DNA of 64,000 bases, taken from assembly GCA_018292915.2 (NCBI GenBank), contig JACVVK020000013.1:2731001-2795000 (forward strand). Direction: 5' to 3'. The notes under the pieces are model-generated. The model worked only from the letters and a program-made list of their open reading frames with translations. It did not search any database and was not told the origin of the DNA. The stretch comes from Batillaria attramentaria. Its lineage: Eukaryota; Mollusca; Gastropoda; Batillariidae. This document shows, in pieces, positions 46,079 through 59,202 of the stretch (the stretch's first letter is position 1; every line of letters starts with the position of its first letter). A program made the translations under genes and the position numbers.

Positions 46079-48937
46079 CTCCAGTAAGTGCCTGGTGGCT
46101 GCGAGGTTGAGGTGAGGTGAGGTGACACCTCATCAACTGATGGTCTCTGTCCTTGGCTTTATACACGCACTGTCGGTCTTCGCCGGCTTGCGTTTTCACT
46201 CAGTTGGAGCTGCATGGGTGGCGGATGTGACGTGTGGCGACTTGAAAAAAGGGCACAAGAAATAGAGACAAGAGATATCAATAGAGATTAGTTAGAACGA
46301 AATCATCGCTCTTACTACAAACATCCTCACCTTGAATAATAATTGTCTTCTCTCCCAAGCTGATGAAATACTGTTTGGATTCGAGCCCTCTTCTTTCCCT
46401 CAGGACATGACCAGTACAAATACAGGAGTCAGTTCAGAATGGTCACGCATTCAACTTTGCGGCTTTTTATGACTAAGCAGCTTTTCTTCCAACCAATCTT
46501 TCATAGTTGATCAGTATTGTCTATGATTACTGTCGACGGAAAGTGTCATCTGAAGTCTGATGATCTAGCGAGACACCTACAATCTGAAGGACCAAAAGTG
46601 AAGATCTTCCATTCGTTTAGAAACGTCTGCAGGTGATGTACCTGTACCATACTCGGTGTGTCCTTCCCTAGCTTTTCAAAGTCCTTGACAGCAGCATTGA
46701 TTGTCAACCGCCCAGTCATTCCCAACAGCACCCAGACTACTATTCCGGGTCCTGTTCATGTATAAATACGAAAATTGGAAAATGCATGAGAGGCAGAGAA
46801 GGAAAGAGGATTGTTGTATGAAGGGGTGTATTTAGGGCCGTCAACTAGCAGCTGTAGTGGCAGCAGCTCTATTACTACATGGAGGGGGTCGCCCTCGAGA
46901 AGCTCGTAGGCTGACAGCGAGAGATTGCGGGTAGGTGCTAAGTATTTGTGGCAAATAATAGGCGTGATGAAATTAAAATTAATGAGTCGGGGTAACAGGT
47001 TTACTGCAAACAAAGATCGGCCCGGCCAGAGCGGCCTTAAACGCTTTCCGAACAACTCTTGTCTTCTCAAAAAAACCGTCAAAATTGTTCCGGGCCTGAA
47101 AGGGCGTATTTGCTGCCGGTCGGCAGGGGAGAAAGTTGAGTGGGCTCACCGTAGAAACCCTCACTTCCCGGCCCCGAGTTTTATTTCATTCACGGGTCCT
47201 CGAGTGAGGCGAGATCCTTCGGGTCCTGCCACGACACACGCAGGAGACTTTTTAACACCAGAGCGGGGAAGTCGTTGAGGAGAGTGGCTCAGGGTGCTCC
47301 AGTGGGCACCAGGCAATTACACGTCTTCTTCACGACTGCCCAACACACTGGCGCTCACCGCTCACCTGAATGTCCTCATTGAAGCTAAGTGATGGCAATT
47401 TTCACCAGCCATTGAACTTATATCTCGACTAGACCTGAACCTACCCCAGCCAGGGCCAAGCCAGGCCAGACCCACCAACGCGGCTGTGTCTGAGTGGTGT
47501 AGCAGAGCCTCCAGAAGTGGTGCAGGGCCAGAGTTTGGAGAGTCACTCAGTATTTTTTTTTCTCTCTCTCTCTTCTCTGATGGTAAAATTACACGCGAGC
47601 GGATCATTAAGCAACACATGTCGTCGGGGACGTATTTCCTCCGTTACCCAAAAGCCCCTTTATCTATAATAATGCTAGGTAGCAATTTTCTCGAGGCACA
47701 CTTGGCACGCAAAGCTAACAAGTCGACGCCGGAGTGACAATGTAGACGGTGTAAAGCTGGTCGCAATGGTCCCCCCCCCCCCACCTCAGCACCACGGCCT
47801 GTTCGCATGACCCGCCGAGGCCTAATCACCTGGGCAATCCAGGACGAAATTAGATGGAAAAAAATGCAAGGTAAACAGTGGCTGCATGCACCGGTCGGAA
47901 CTACTCGACCGTGTGATCAAGTCAGCAACGATTGTTCCGGGAGGGGAGGGAGGGGCTTTATCGGGGGTGTTCATACTCCATCGAAGCAAACCCGTCACGG
48001 ATTATCTACGTGTTTAGGCTCTTGGGGAACCACCAGTCAACCGTGACAGAGGGCAAGTCCCGTGTTGACCGCGTGTATTGTGACGTGGGTTCAGCTGATT
48101 GTTTCCAAAAAAAAAAAAAGTTTGAAACTAGATTAAGCATGTAGTTACCGGAATAAATACTTTTGTGTGTTCCAGAAAAAAAAAATTAGAACATGTGTGT
48201 ATTATAATTCCGCTGAATTTTCAGACAAATCGCATTCCTTTTTTTTTTTTTTAATCCACCGTTAACCGCGGTGATCGAGAAAGTATGATTTTCATTTATC
48301 ATTGTGTCACGTGACCGTTTTGGCCCCCTAGAACTCAGCCGACGCGAAAATACATTTTTTTTTATTTTTATTTTTTTTTGGTAACTGACCTGCTGTTTGA
48401 CTTTTGAGTGGCACGTTGCCAAATAAATGAGCAGGAGTGTTTTAAATAAATGTTTTTCGCCCCGTTAGTCACTGTTAAATGAAGTTTGAAACTCCCTCGG
48501 TGGCGGGGCCAGGGTGCTACGTCCGTGCACCGCAATACCTTCAGGGGATTTTTTTTTTTCCAGGAGGGTGCTTTGCGCTGGGGGAGTCAAGTGATTACTC
48601 AGTTCAAAGGATTATGATTGAAAAATGTTAGCTCCCTTAATAATTATGTTTTATTGCCTTGATGAGAGTGCGTTTGGTTGGAGTGCGAGCCTCTTTCGCC
48701 CTCGGCTAAGTCTCGAATTCTGTGGTTTGCCACGGCAGTTTGGAGAGGGCGTTCGTGTTAAATGTCTCAAGTGTTTGTGGGCCGCGACTGTGACACCATG
48801 GTTGATTTGATTACTTCCCTTGTGAGAAGCTCTTCAAGATTTCTGTCAGGAAGGAAAATAAGTTCGAGAAAGCTGTCGTATTTATACAGTATACAATACC
48901 GTAAATAGTATATAATTATTATTTATCCCCCGAGGTG

Positions 48938-49096
48938 TGGGGGGGGGAGTTGGTGCTCAGGGTTTTTTGTTTGTTTTTGTTTTGTTCTGTTTGTTTTTGT
49001 TGTTGGCTTTGTTTTGATTTTGGGTTTGTTTGTTTATTTGTTTGTTTTGGTGGTTATTGTGTGTGTGCGTGTGTGTGTGTGTGTTCCCCCCCCACC
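48938..49096. repeat. G run, TTTG tract, GT array and C run
   Basis: T/G low-complexity sequence with GT from about 49057 to 49084. Confidence 0.93.
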
Positions 49097-49913
49097 CCCT
49101 CTGAAGTACCCCTTCCCCCAACCCTTACATAATGTATATCGTTGAATCAGTTGACACAGCAGAACCGGATGAAAGCATTATTTAATGTTAGGTTTCCTTT
49201 AAAGAAACCATTCTGCGTGGTTGCCTTCTACACATATTTTTTAATTAGTACCAGTGTGAGAAACTTTTTCCAGGCTCCATCAAAAATTGGAGTCCTATCA
49301 GTGTGGAAAATTGTGCTGCTCTTAACTCACTTTTGCGTTGATTGAAGCTCCATCCGGGGTTTAATTGGGACAGATAACAAAAGTGTAAAGGAATTTAAAT
49401 GTTTATAGTTTATGTGGAGATAGTTGCACGGAGGGCGGTATCTTGGGTGCGATGCGAGTGCTGAACCATTTGCAGCAAGGAGATGGAAGATGGGTTCATT
49501 TTTTTATATGTGCCTTTGGTTGCTTGCTTGTGGAGACTGTTTTGATTTGGAAATGAATTACTGACACGGAGTGCACGGGGAAAAGAAATTGCACGCGTCG
49601 CACACAAACTTGCGCACGCATCTCTGCACTTTTGCACGCACGCGCAAGCGCACGCGCACAAACACACACGAGGAACTCGTTCACGTGCCATAAATCTGGT
49701 TAATGTCGTTACGTCCTGGGGGTGAATTTTCTTGGAAGAATTCACCTCAATTTCCCGTCATCAAAAGCATTAGACATTTGATGCCGCCGTAATGGGAACG
49801 GGGTCATATTTGTGACCCTACCTTGCACCTCCCATCTGCTACGGTACTAGGGGTTCCACAGGGTTCTGCTGGCACCCGCTTCCTTTTTGTTTCGCTCTCT
49901 CGGCTCTTGGTTC

Positions 49914-50083
49914 CTTCGGGATAGCCGAAGGGTAGAGCGCTGGACTTTCAATGCTCGGGTCGTGGGTTCGAATCCCGGTCGAGGGACAAATATTTGTGCT
50001 GGCCTTTTTCTCGTTACCCAGTTTTTGATACCACCCTTTCGTGGCGGAAAAGGACGTTTAAGTGCCAGACACCCACCCACCCT
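49914..50083 (+). mobile_element. tRNA-derived SINE, near full length
   Basis: GATAGCCGAAGGGTAGAGCG (A-box) and GTGGGTTCGAATCCCGG (B-box, closest to a tRNA consensus of all copies), then body and (CCCA)n tail. The ACGTTTAAGTGCC stretch before the tail is altered. Confidence 0.93.
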
Positions 50084-51225
50084 CGTCCTTATATCTTTGT
50101 GCGCGTTTGACGTTGGTGACTCACACCAGCAATGTAAGAAACTGAATTGTTATACGCATGGCCCACGTGCTTTGTTTTGTTGCTCAGTCTGCCCGACCAA
50201 AGAGTGTCTTCTAGTCCTAAAGACGTCCCCCCCCCTCCATCCCCCACCCACAACAACCACTCAGAACCTCTTTTACCAACTCTCACCCCGTTATCGGAAA
50301 TCTTCCACTGTTGGGGGTGTGGTCTCGCTGAGGTCTCCTAGTGAGTAATATCCGCGTTCCCGTTCGCATGTTTGCACAATTTTCACTTTCAAAACGTTCT
50401 CTTTTGTGTGCTAATTCCCCGAGTTTTTGACCAGTCCCTCCTCCTCCCTTTTCCGCCCAATGCTGTCCCGAGAGTGAGGGTCTTCCTCTCCGCGCACAAA
50501 AGAAGCCATTTCCAGCGGCCAAATAAGGAGAAACCGAAAGTGAGCGAAATTAGACGATCCACATGCGCGCGCGTGACTGTATCGGTTGATGCGGCGATAA
50601 GCGACCAAAAGCCCCAGACCCTGGTCCATTTTCTGGCGGCCCCGAGACAAGGGAAACACGTGTAATGAGCTGCAATGGCTGAGAGGTCCCTCCACCTTTG
50701 TGCGATCCCATGATCCTCCCAGCTCATTAGTCAACTGTCAGTCCCAATCTCCCGCCTTTTTGCTCACCCGGTGCCCAAACCCTCACTTCGGTCATCCTGT
50801 TTTCATTCGTGTCTGTGCGCTGCCAAGAACCTTGGCTCATGGCTCGAGTTCGCGCTGCTCCGTCTTCCAGGGTGCTTGCCTTTTATTTCGTTGAACTTCG
50901 TCACCCTCGTCTCTGTCTCCACCCACAGCTGGTCCGCCACAGCAGAGGGATGCGTGACGTAACTGCTGCCGTACGAATTAATAATGTACTTTTGTTGGAA
51001 CAGCCACGATCCGTGTCGTGAATTTGTGCTTGTTTTTGGGGGTGCGTAGGAATCACTTCCTGGAAGAAAAGTCTTCCTGTAAATCTCAACAGGTTTTTTT
51101 TTCCTAGATGTGTATATTTGTATAACCAGCGTTTCTGACACAGAAACTTCGACGTGATTATTCCTTTTGAGAACTTTTCGGCTTCTTTCAAGAACATCAC
51201 CAAAAACAACTACAGTAGGGATGGG

Positions 51226-51363
51226 GAAGGTGTTTGGGAGTTTATCGTCCTTTTCCACCACGAGATCGAGACCAGAACAAATATTTGGCCCCAGCCGGGA
51301 TTCGAACGCACGACCCGAGCATTGAAAGGCCAACGCTCTACCATTCGGCTACCCTGGCTCCCC
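51226..51363 (-). mobile_element. tRNA-derived SINE with internal deletion
   Basis: The minus strand reads GCCGAATGGTAGAGCGTTGG, TTCGAATCCCGGCTGGGGCC, then jumps from ATATTTGTTCTGG to CGTGGTGGAAAAGGACG. The GTTGCCCCGTCTTTGATATC part is deleted. Confidence 0.92.
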
Positions 51364-51476
51364 AACAACAACAGTATAAAAATATACGGAGAGAACAAAT
51401 CAGGTATAATCGTGGCACTTGTGGATTGGAGGCAAGATTACAAGACACAGTGAGTGTTTAGCTTTATCAAAGGAAG

Positions 51477-51598
51477 CGGTCGTGAGTTCGAATCCCGGCT
51501 GGGGCCAAACATTTCTGCAGGCCTTTTTTCTCGTTGCTCCGTCAGTTTTTGACGTGGTGAAAAAGGACGTTAAACACCTAAACACCCACCCACCCCCC
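51477..51598 (+). mobile_element. tRNA-derived SINE, 5'-truncated, opposed to the copy at 51226
   Basis: GTCGTGAGTTCGAATCCCGG, GGGGCCAAACATTTCTGCAG, then GTGGTGAAAAAGGACGTTAA and a CACCCACCC tail. It forms an inverted pair with the preceding copy, 113 bp apart. Confidence 0.92.
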
Positions 51599-52169
51599 TT
51601 CTCAAGGGGAGCGTTCTCCGTACACCATTACGATCACATGATACCACAAAGACTCCGTAACTGGGACAAGAACAGCATGACGTGATCACAGCGTGGCAAG
51701 GGTCCCACGGTGGCGCACAGGATGAGAGGAAATGGGTTTTTAATGATGGATAGCACCACGGGGGATCATGGCCTCCCCACGTCTGGCGAACATGGCTGGC
51801 TGACCAGGCCTGAGGAACTGGACCGGACTGAGGAGCAGATGGGGGGTTTGTTCTGCTTCACGGACATCACAGGGACAGTGCCGGAGGATGATTGGGATGA
51901 AATAACAGTGGTCAGTGATAAGGGGTGATATTTCACAGGTGGCGCGATTGGCCGCTTCTCCCACCACAAAGTCGGGGTCCGATATATTCGGGGTCATTTT
52001 GTCCTCTTACGGTTTGCCTCTCTCCGGATTTAGGTCAAGTCTAACGTCGTTTGGGAAAAGACCCCTAAGCGCCATGGGTTTGAGAAGCACATGAGTCCAT
52101 TTACCTTACGACGGTAGAAGTAGGCCACTTGGAGAATTTTTGGAGCGATATTGGCTGATGTAGTGAATC

Positions 52170-52257
52170 AAAACGAATCTCACTGGTGCAGGCCTAGTAT
52201 TCTGAATTTGAAAGTTCAGACACGTGGTACGTGGACAGATGCAACAAGTCCAGCACG
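52170..52257. repeat. Left copy of a ~90-bp duplication flanking a SINE
   Basis: It matches 52447-52538 throughout (for example TATTCTGAATTT, ACAGAWGCAACAAGT, CAGCACG) with several substitutions and small gaps. It is far too long for a SINE target duplication. Confidence 0.9.
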
Positions 52258-52261
52258 AAGC

Positions 52262-52434
52262 GGGGAGCCGGGGTGGCCGACTGGTAGAGCACGGGACTTC
52301 TAATGCTCGGGTCGTGAGGTCGTATCCCGGCTTGGGCCAAATATTTGTGCTGGCTTTTTCATCGTTGCCCCGTCTTTGATATCACCCGTATGTAGTGGAA
52401 AAGGACGTTACACTCCCAAACACCCACCCACCCT
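52262..52434 (+). mobile_element. tRNA-derived SINE, full length
   Basis: GGGGAGCCGGGGTGGCCGAC, TGGTAGAGCACGGGAC, GTGAGGTCGTATCCCGG, CCAAATATTTGTGCTGGC, GTTGCCCCGTCTTTGATATC, AAAAGGACGTTACACTCCC and a CCCACCC tail. This is the most complete copy. It sits exactly between two diverged copies of an unrelated segment of about 90 bp. Confidence 0.95.
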
Positions 52435-52446
52435 TCTACCCAGCCC

Positions 52447-52538
52447 GAAACGATTCTCACTGATGCAGACCTAATATTCTGAATTTAGAATTTCGGACAC
52501 AGGCGTAGTGTGCGGACAGAAGCAACAAGTACAGCACG
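52447..52538. repeat. Right copy of a ~90-bp duplication flanking a SINE
   Basis: Partner of 52170-52257. The SINE at 52262-52434 fills almost all the space between the copies. Confidence 0.9.
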
Positions 52539-55500
52539 TGCAGGGCATGCGAAACTCCTTACACTGGCAGTTTACTGCTTCTGACCCTCTCATACTCTCC
52601 CTGTATTTTCAGAACAAATTTCCGAACGTTAGATCACAGACACGGCCCGAACCAAATTACATCAGAGCAATGAGTTGACCATGAGGTCTTCCTGACCGTT
52701 GCCAGTTCTGCTGCAGCGGTCTGGTGATTCTGTCACTCTCCGTCTCCCCGACCCCCGGGGAGTCCGGAGTTCCCCTTAATGGTCCAAACAGACGATCGAC
52801 TCGTTCTGCCCCTTGTCTCCATTGAGAAATTCTGAGCTTTGATCTCGTCGCTGGATATTCGGACCGTTCTGTGCAGTTCACACAATTATACGTGTGCGTC
52901 CCGCGTTTTCATGAACTGGCCGATTCGCACAGTGGATGATTGTAAATACGCTTGATGATATCAGTTTGGATGTACTGTCATAGCCGCCCGTGGTGATGGT
53001 AATTGTTGTATTACATGGCTTTCAAAACCCCCTTGGGCTCAAAGCCGGCAATACAACCTCTCTTGGCAAATCTCTCTCGGTTTACTGTACACATTTACAA
53101 CGATGTTGCGAGTTGGTATCTTCTCGTCGTGCTCAAAACCTATCAGTTAACGATGCACATAACAGCTTGTCCATCCCGCAGCAGCCTTCTTTCTTTTTTT
53201 ATCCAGCAACCCGCTCCCACCAAGCACACAAAAATATTTTCCTGCCTGCGATTTCCAATGGAGCCAAAAACCAGCTACGCCCGAGGGGGGTGGGAAGCAG
53301 GCAGAATGAAGAAACAGCAAACACAACACAAGCCGGTAGTCAAAACGCGCCTCCAACGAAAGTGAATAACAGACTGAAAGTGATCCGGACAAATCTCCGT
53401 CGGTTCTAACGGCCGCAGCAGACCGTGGAATGGCATTCCTGCCGACTCCAACATCTTCTCCTGACCCTCCGTTGGCGCCGTGACCTCCAGGGTGACCTCC
53501 TCATTTCTGGAGGAAGTCCGTGTTTATGTTAGGGGTTCATTGTTTTGGAATCGAAACTTAGCAGCTACTGTAGCGACCCAGACACGGTGAAGTGTTTACT
53601 GATACCGTGCTGCTGATATCAACCGTGGAAACTTGGCTATACAATGTGCTCTCCGTTATCACGTGCCTGGGGACAGATGTTCACAGTAACCGTTGCCGCG
53701 AAACCGTTAGCAGTTTTGTGTCACACATGCTGGCAAGTTGCCCTCAAAGTTTTACGTCGCTTCAGATACCATCCTGCCACGGCTATGGCACGTAAAATCT
53801 TGTTCATTTGTAATCATTGAATCGGAAACAATGGGCGCTCCTCTTTGGATGCTTTTGAAACGATAACGTGAGTGTCCTGTGCAGGGATGCAGAGACGAGG
53901 ATGGTTGAACCACTGCGTCAGACAAGCAAGGAACAAACGTCGTACATACTACACGGCTGAAAATCATATACATAAATCACAGACTTTCTCTTTCCAATAT
54001 CTTTCTCGGTACTGTAGAACGGGTTCGTGTTTCGCTTGTGCCAGTCACATAATATAATACTTCTGGATAAAAACGAAGCCGCTGACAGACTTTCACATTC
54101 TTCTGACTTCAGATTACAAAACATGCAATATCGTATTTCAGTTCTAAGGAATAAAATGCTTTTTTAACTGCCCGAGGCCGGATTTGAATGGGTGGTCTGG
54201 GAAGATTCATAGCTCGGATCAGATTGTCTTGAAGGTTTCAAAAAGAGAGCAAAAAAAGTCTCCTCACTTAAAAACCTCAACGACTCTAATCACTCAAAGA
54301 ATTTTCCCTGACACGACAGTTAATGGGAAGCAGCTGGTCTACGGCTTAAAACGCAGGGTAGTGCTGGAGTCAAGGGGAGTGAAGTAGGAACCAAGGGCGG
54401 AGAAATCTCGGCAAATCACGGAAACTGGCGTCATCTATCATGCCTAGACCAGCCAGCCACCTATATGGCTCATAATTTTTTCCCTCATATTTTTTCCCCC
54501 TTTCGCGTAAAAGCGTACCCACGTGCGTTTCACCCCCTTCCTTTTCCTTTTAAACCCCCCTCCCCCTCCCCCCCCCCCCTCCAGCGGCTGATGATTTTTT
54601 TATGCGCGGTAAGCAGGCTATGTGCAGACATTTCGCTGTTGTTATCTGCCCTTGTCGCTGGGACAGCTTCTACCTCCTGGAAAGCTTGTCTATTTGTGTG
54701 CATTTTCCCAACCAAACAACTCATCTCTTATCGTGTAGTCCCTCGCGATAATTAGGGGTAAGGGGGGTGCTTGCATTTGTCTTAATCAGTCCAGGATCCG
54801 CGGTGCCCGTGATGAGAAATGTTCCACGGCCCGATAAGCAACATGATGTAATGTGTCAGGGAGTTGGAACCCCGCCGGGATCCCGCAGGCTCCTTATGGC
54901 AAAATTGCCAATACCCTTCTTCATTAAAATGCCACTTTTAAAATGCACCGGGCCAAACTGCATCAGCGCGCTGCGGGACCCGGAGGGCTCCGAGGATGGC
55001 GCGGATGGAGGAGAGCTTCCTGTACCGTCCCTTGGAGCTCGCCGACGACTCTCAGGTGCTCGCTCTGCCCGTCTTTGTCCCGAGACTGCGTTTTCGCTTT
55101 CCATTTCCTTTCTTTCACTCAGCGGAGAACTTCCACTGCCGGTCGGCCATTCTTCAAAACCATTATCAGCTGCGGGAGGGAGAAATGAAGGAGTTGAGCT
55201 GCTCACTTTAGTAGGTTTTTTTCCCCCTTTCTTTTAATCAGAAGTGTTGTCGATTTTTTTTTTTTTTTTTTTTGCCCGTCTACTGTAGGGAATCCATTTA
55301 TTCACCCCGTGTTATGCCGTACCGCTTACGTCAAGCTGATTCGTTTCATGGACAAGTCACTTTGCGCTGACGCTTGTCATCATGGAATGTCCACAGTCGC
55401 GTTAACTTAAGAACTTGCAACCTGTAGGAGTAAAATAAGAGAGGCCAGCCTTTTGCGAAGTCTAACGAAACTGGAGACACCTTCTAATTTGATTGCATTT

Positions 55501-58500
55501 CAGTAAAAAGTAGACCTGTATGTAGTGCTGAGACATTTTTTTCGGTGGATTTTGAGTAGAAGAAAGGGAAAATAATGTGTTTTTAAACACGTGTTTTTTG
55601 TGAAAAGGATGCATCTCATTGACATGTACCTCCGTTTGTGTTTATTTTCTTATGTCATGGGGATACAACTGCTGAGATCGTGGAGACGAAACTATGGAGG
55701 AAAACATAAAAGAAAAACATTTCTTGCTCGGGTCACGCACTTTGTGCTTGAAATCATACGCGTACACACGGAGTAACCTCGGCCAAACCAGTACACAATA
55801 TCCTGTCTGAGCGAGCACCCTTGGTATCCATCCTGACCATGTCGGTGAACAGACCATACCGGTATGCGGTTCATACGCGGAATGTTCCTTGTCTCAGAGT
55901 TGGGCAAGGACTTAGCCAGGTCCAAGCTGGAAATGTTATAGCCAGACCTCTAGAATTCATTGCAGCCAAAGAAAAAGAAAAGAAAAGAAAAACACTGATG
56001 ATGTACTGCCTGGAGATTTGTCTAATGAGTACAATCACATGAAATAACTGAGCCACTTTCAGACAATCATATAACCGTTTGGTCTGGATACTGATTTACT
56101 CTGCAGCACCTCCTGCAGTCTGTATAGCCGAACAAGATCAGTATCCATCCACGTCTCAAGTCCTTGACGCCTGTGTGGTGGTGACTGGTAAAGAGAGAGA
56201 GGAGGAGGAGGAGGGGGGGGGATATAGGGGAGGGTGTTCCGCGCCAGGCTGAGGCCGTTAAACGTGTACACGAAGCATAAATCAGGAGCAGAAGCGGCTG
56301 CCGCAGATACTGTGTGAAATTTAGTGCCAGCCCGTGTCCAAGAAATGGCAGGAGGATGCCAGTGTGTCCCGCCTCCACGTCCTTAATCAGATAAAAGCAG
56401 GCGTGAGGTTCCTGGGCTCCTTTTTCTCACCCGCCGAGGGGTTCTACCTGCCGTCTACCTTGAAGCCCACGATTTTTCATGACATCGACGTCATGGAGAG
56501 GAAATGGGTGGGGGTGAGCGGGTGGGTTTGCGAGGGCTGGGGAAGGTGGATGGGAGTTCGGGTAGGTGGATGGGAGTTCGGGTAGGTGGGTGCTTGATGT
56601 GACTTGGATTTTTTTTTTTTTTTTTGTGTGACATGTCTATTGCTGAAAGTGGAATACAGACGTATGATGATGAGTTGGGGGTCACTGTGCGCGAGAGTTT
56701 AGCTCAAACGCCCATTCCAATCCCAACGCCCACCACACCCCGCCGCTCCAGTCAGTATAGTTATACATTAAACTTTGCACTGCCTTTGCCATCTGCTTTT
56801 CTGTAGTTGAAAAATGTGTCACTTATTTTCTTGCCCTTTCTTTCACCTCCAAAGGACACATCTTCCACAACAGACTGTAGCTGTCTTTAGGTTTGGATTC
56901 TTTCCAGTCCTGATGACTAATCTTGAAGCTAAATCGGTGTCTTTTCAGACTGAACGCACACCCGGCAACCACCCGTCCCTTCCTCTTCCCCACCCCCTCC
57001 TTCTAGCGTGTTTTGAAATTTAACGGTGACGCTTTTGTATCTCTCCTTTAATGCTAATTTTGGCGAAACGTGAGCGTTTGATTGCGGCGTTTAATTTTTC
57101 ACGGCAAGGTCAGTTTGGTGATGTAGGCTTCATTAAAGTGCCACGACCAGGGCAATAGGTACAGAGCGGTCGCTTTAACTTCAGCGAGGCGAACGTCAAA
57201 CGCAAGAACATCGAAGAGGAGCAGCACGGGCTGCCCGTAAACGTTGAGATCTCTCTAGTTAGGCTCCAGCATGCTTTATGTCTCATAAAATTCTTTACGG
57301 GATCCCTTCGTGTCTGGAAGAAAAAAATAAATATGTCTGCTTTTTAGCCCCAGACGAGCGTAGTCGCTGCTAAGGATATGTAACAAGTTATGGGGAACCG
57401 CTGTCTTCAAATTGCAGTTCCCCTGCCCCTTAGCTTCTTCGCTTATGGACGTTTTGTGTGAAACTTGATGACTGGTAGACATTTTTATGGCGCAAGCAGA
57501 AGTAATCAACTGTAACCTATTTCCTCCTCGAAGAGGGGGCTTGTTTTTTCTGTCTTTCTGTGTCTTTCTTTTTCTTTTTGGAATCCCGCCTCCGTGTACC
57601 AGGGGCAGCAGTGCTACGAATCTCGCTCGATGGCGGAATTTCAGGCCCACTCGGGACCGGTTGGGTTACGTGAAATTCTCTGACTCGCCCGTTTCTCAGA
57701 CGTATATTTGTTTGCTCTTTCTTTGTTTGTTGGTGAGAGTAATCGTCATGAATAATCCCTTTCCCGCCGTCGTGTTGGGTATCAATAAACAAGGTTACAG
57801 TATTTCCAGTAAAATGAACCGCGTATGAAATAGTCTGAACTTTGATACGACCACTTATTCGTCTATCATGCACATCAGTATATTGCTTTCAGCAAAAACA
57901 AAATAATGCATTACTTTCATTTAAAAATAAATACTCAAGATTTCCAAAGGATCGTTGAATGTTGTTTTCCCGTGAATCTGGAGGGTGGGGGGGGGGGAAG
58001 GAGCAGACTGACTTTTACAGTTTAGAGGTCAGCCCGGCGAAAAACCACGTGCTGTCTGGTGCGCATTATTGGGACTCAGTTCTGAAGTGTTTAAGTGTAT
58101 TATTCATTCCGCGGTTAATACTTCTTTGAAGGGTGTGTGTGTGTGGGAGGGGGAGGGTGGGGGGGGGTCTTTTAATGGTGGAAGGGGGTCAGGTGTTTGC
58201 AGCGAGAATCAAGTAGCGAGCCGAAAGGGACAGCGGTAGATCTGCCAATTGGAGGAGACGCCGTGTGTCATACGAGCCTCGATTGGCAAAGTCGTAACGG
58301 GGCGTTGGGAAAGTGAGCAAGAAGCCATGGCCACTCGAGATTATTTTGAGTCCCTCTTGAAGATGCCTCCGGGGCCGCCATCAATAATCAATACACACGG
58401 TAGGCACACAGGAAGGAGGAAGCCCCTGGGTCACCGAGCGGGGAATGCACCTCCTTTTCGAGAGAGCTCGGCAAGGGGGAGGTCAAACTTGTTAATTTCC

Positions 58501-58942
58501 TGCTGCAAAAACGAACGCCTGGTGATAATCGCTGGAGTAAAAAGGGTTCTCCCATGCCTCCTCTTCCTGTGGCTGTCAGCTCGAGACAAAAGGAAGCCCA
58601 GCGTAATACCTGGTGGTAGATCAGATGACTCTCTAGTCATCAACTTGGCGACGGCGCTACAGATTCAGGGACCTGATGCGAGCGTTTAATTATGGCGCGT
58701 GGTCTCCGGGTTTTCCTGCAGACATCTGCAGCCTTGCGGCACTCTACAACATCCATCACTGGCTGATCAGTCTGATGTTTTTATTTCGCCCACGTTCCAA
58801 TCTGAGTCGTGCGACGTTGGGCAGTTTTTGGTTAGGTTTTTGGTGGGGTTTTTTTGGGTTTTTTTGCTTGTCACAAGATAGTTTGAATGTTTCAGGACGG
58901 AGGTGGGAAGTTGAGTGGGAAGTAAGACTTCAAGCGCGTGTT

Positions 58943-58943
<1 letters not shown>
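52539..58943. other. Intronic sequence without recognised elements
   Basis: Homopolymers near 54556, 55255, 56610 and 57990. An 18-bp imperfect palindrome CATGACATCGACGTCATG is at 56478-56495. 54770-55000 and 57040-57230 are repeat-poor. No exon seen. Confidence 0.55.
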
Positions 58944-58979
<36 letters not shown>

Positions 58980-58985
58980 ACGCAT
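58944..58985. repeat. CA/ACGC array
   Basis: CA then interspersed CACG units. Confidence 0.94.
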
Positions 58986-59087
58986 ATGAACAGGCATCCT
59001 CTGTCAGACGACCTGCGTGAGGCTGACATCACATGTTTAGTTCACAGACACAATCTGAAAATATCCTCACTGCCTCGAGTGAAGTAG

Positions 59088-59202
<115 letters not shown>

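Larger units (their letters stand above)
45088..49913. other. Intronic sequence, largely unique
   Basis: It includes the open segment at 45608 and GAGGTGACACCTC, a 13-bp palindrome at 46119-46131. Nothing else is recognised. Confidence 0.55.

Noticed and set aside
56334..56585. Open frame with non-repetitive start (MSKKWQEDASV...)
   Set aside because: No family match, no splice or start context, and the end is a GT/GGTGGATGGG repeat.
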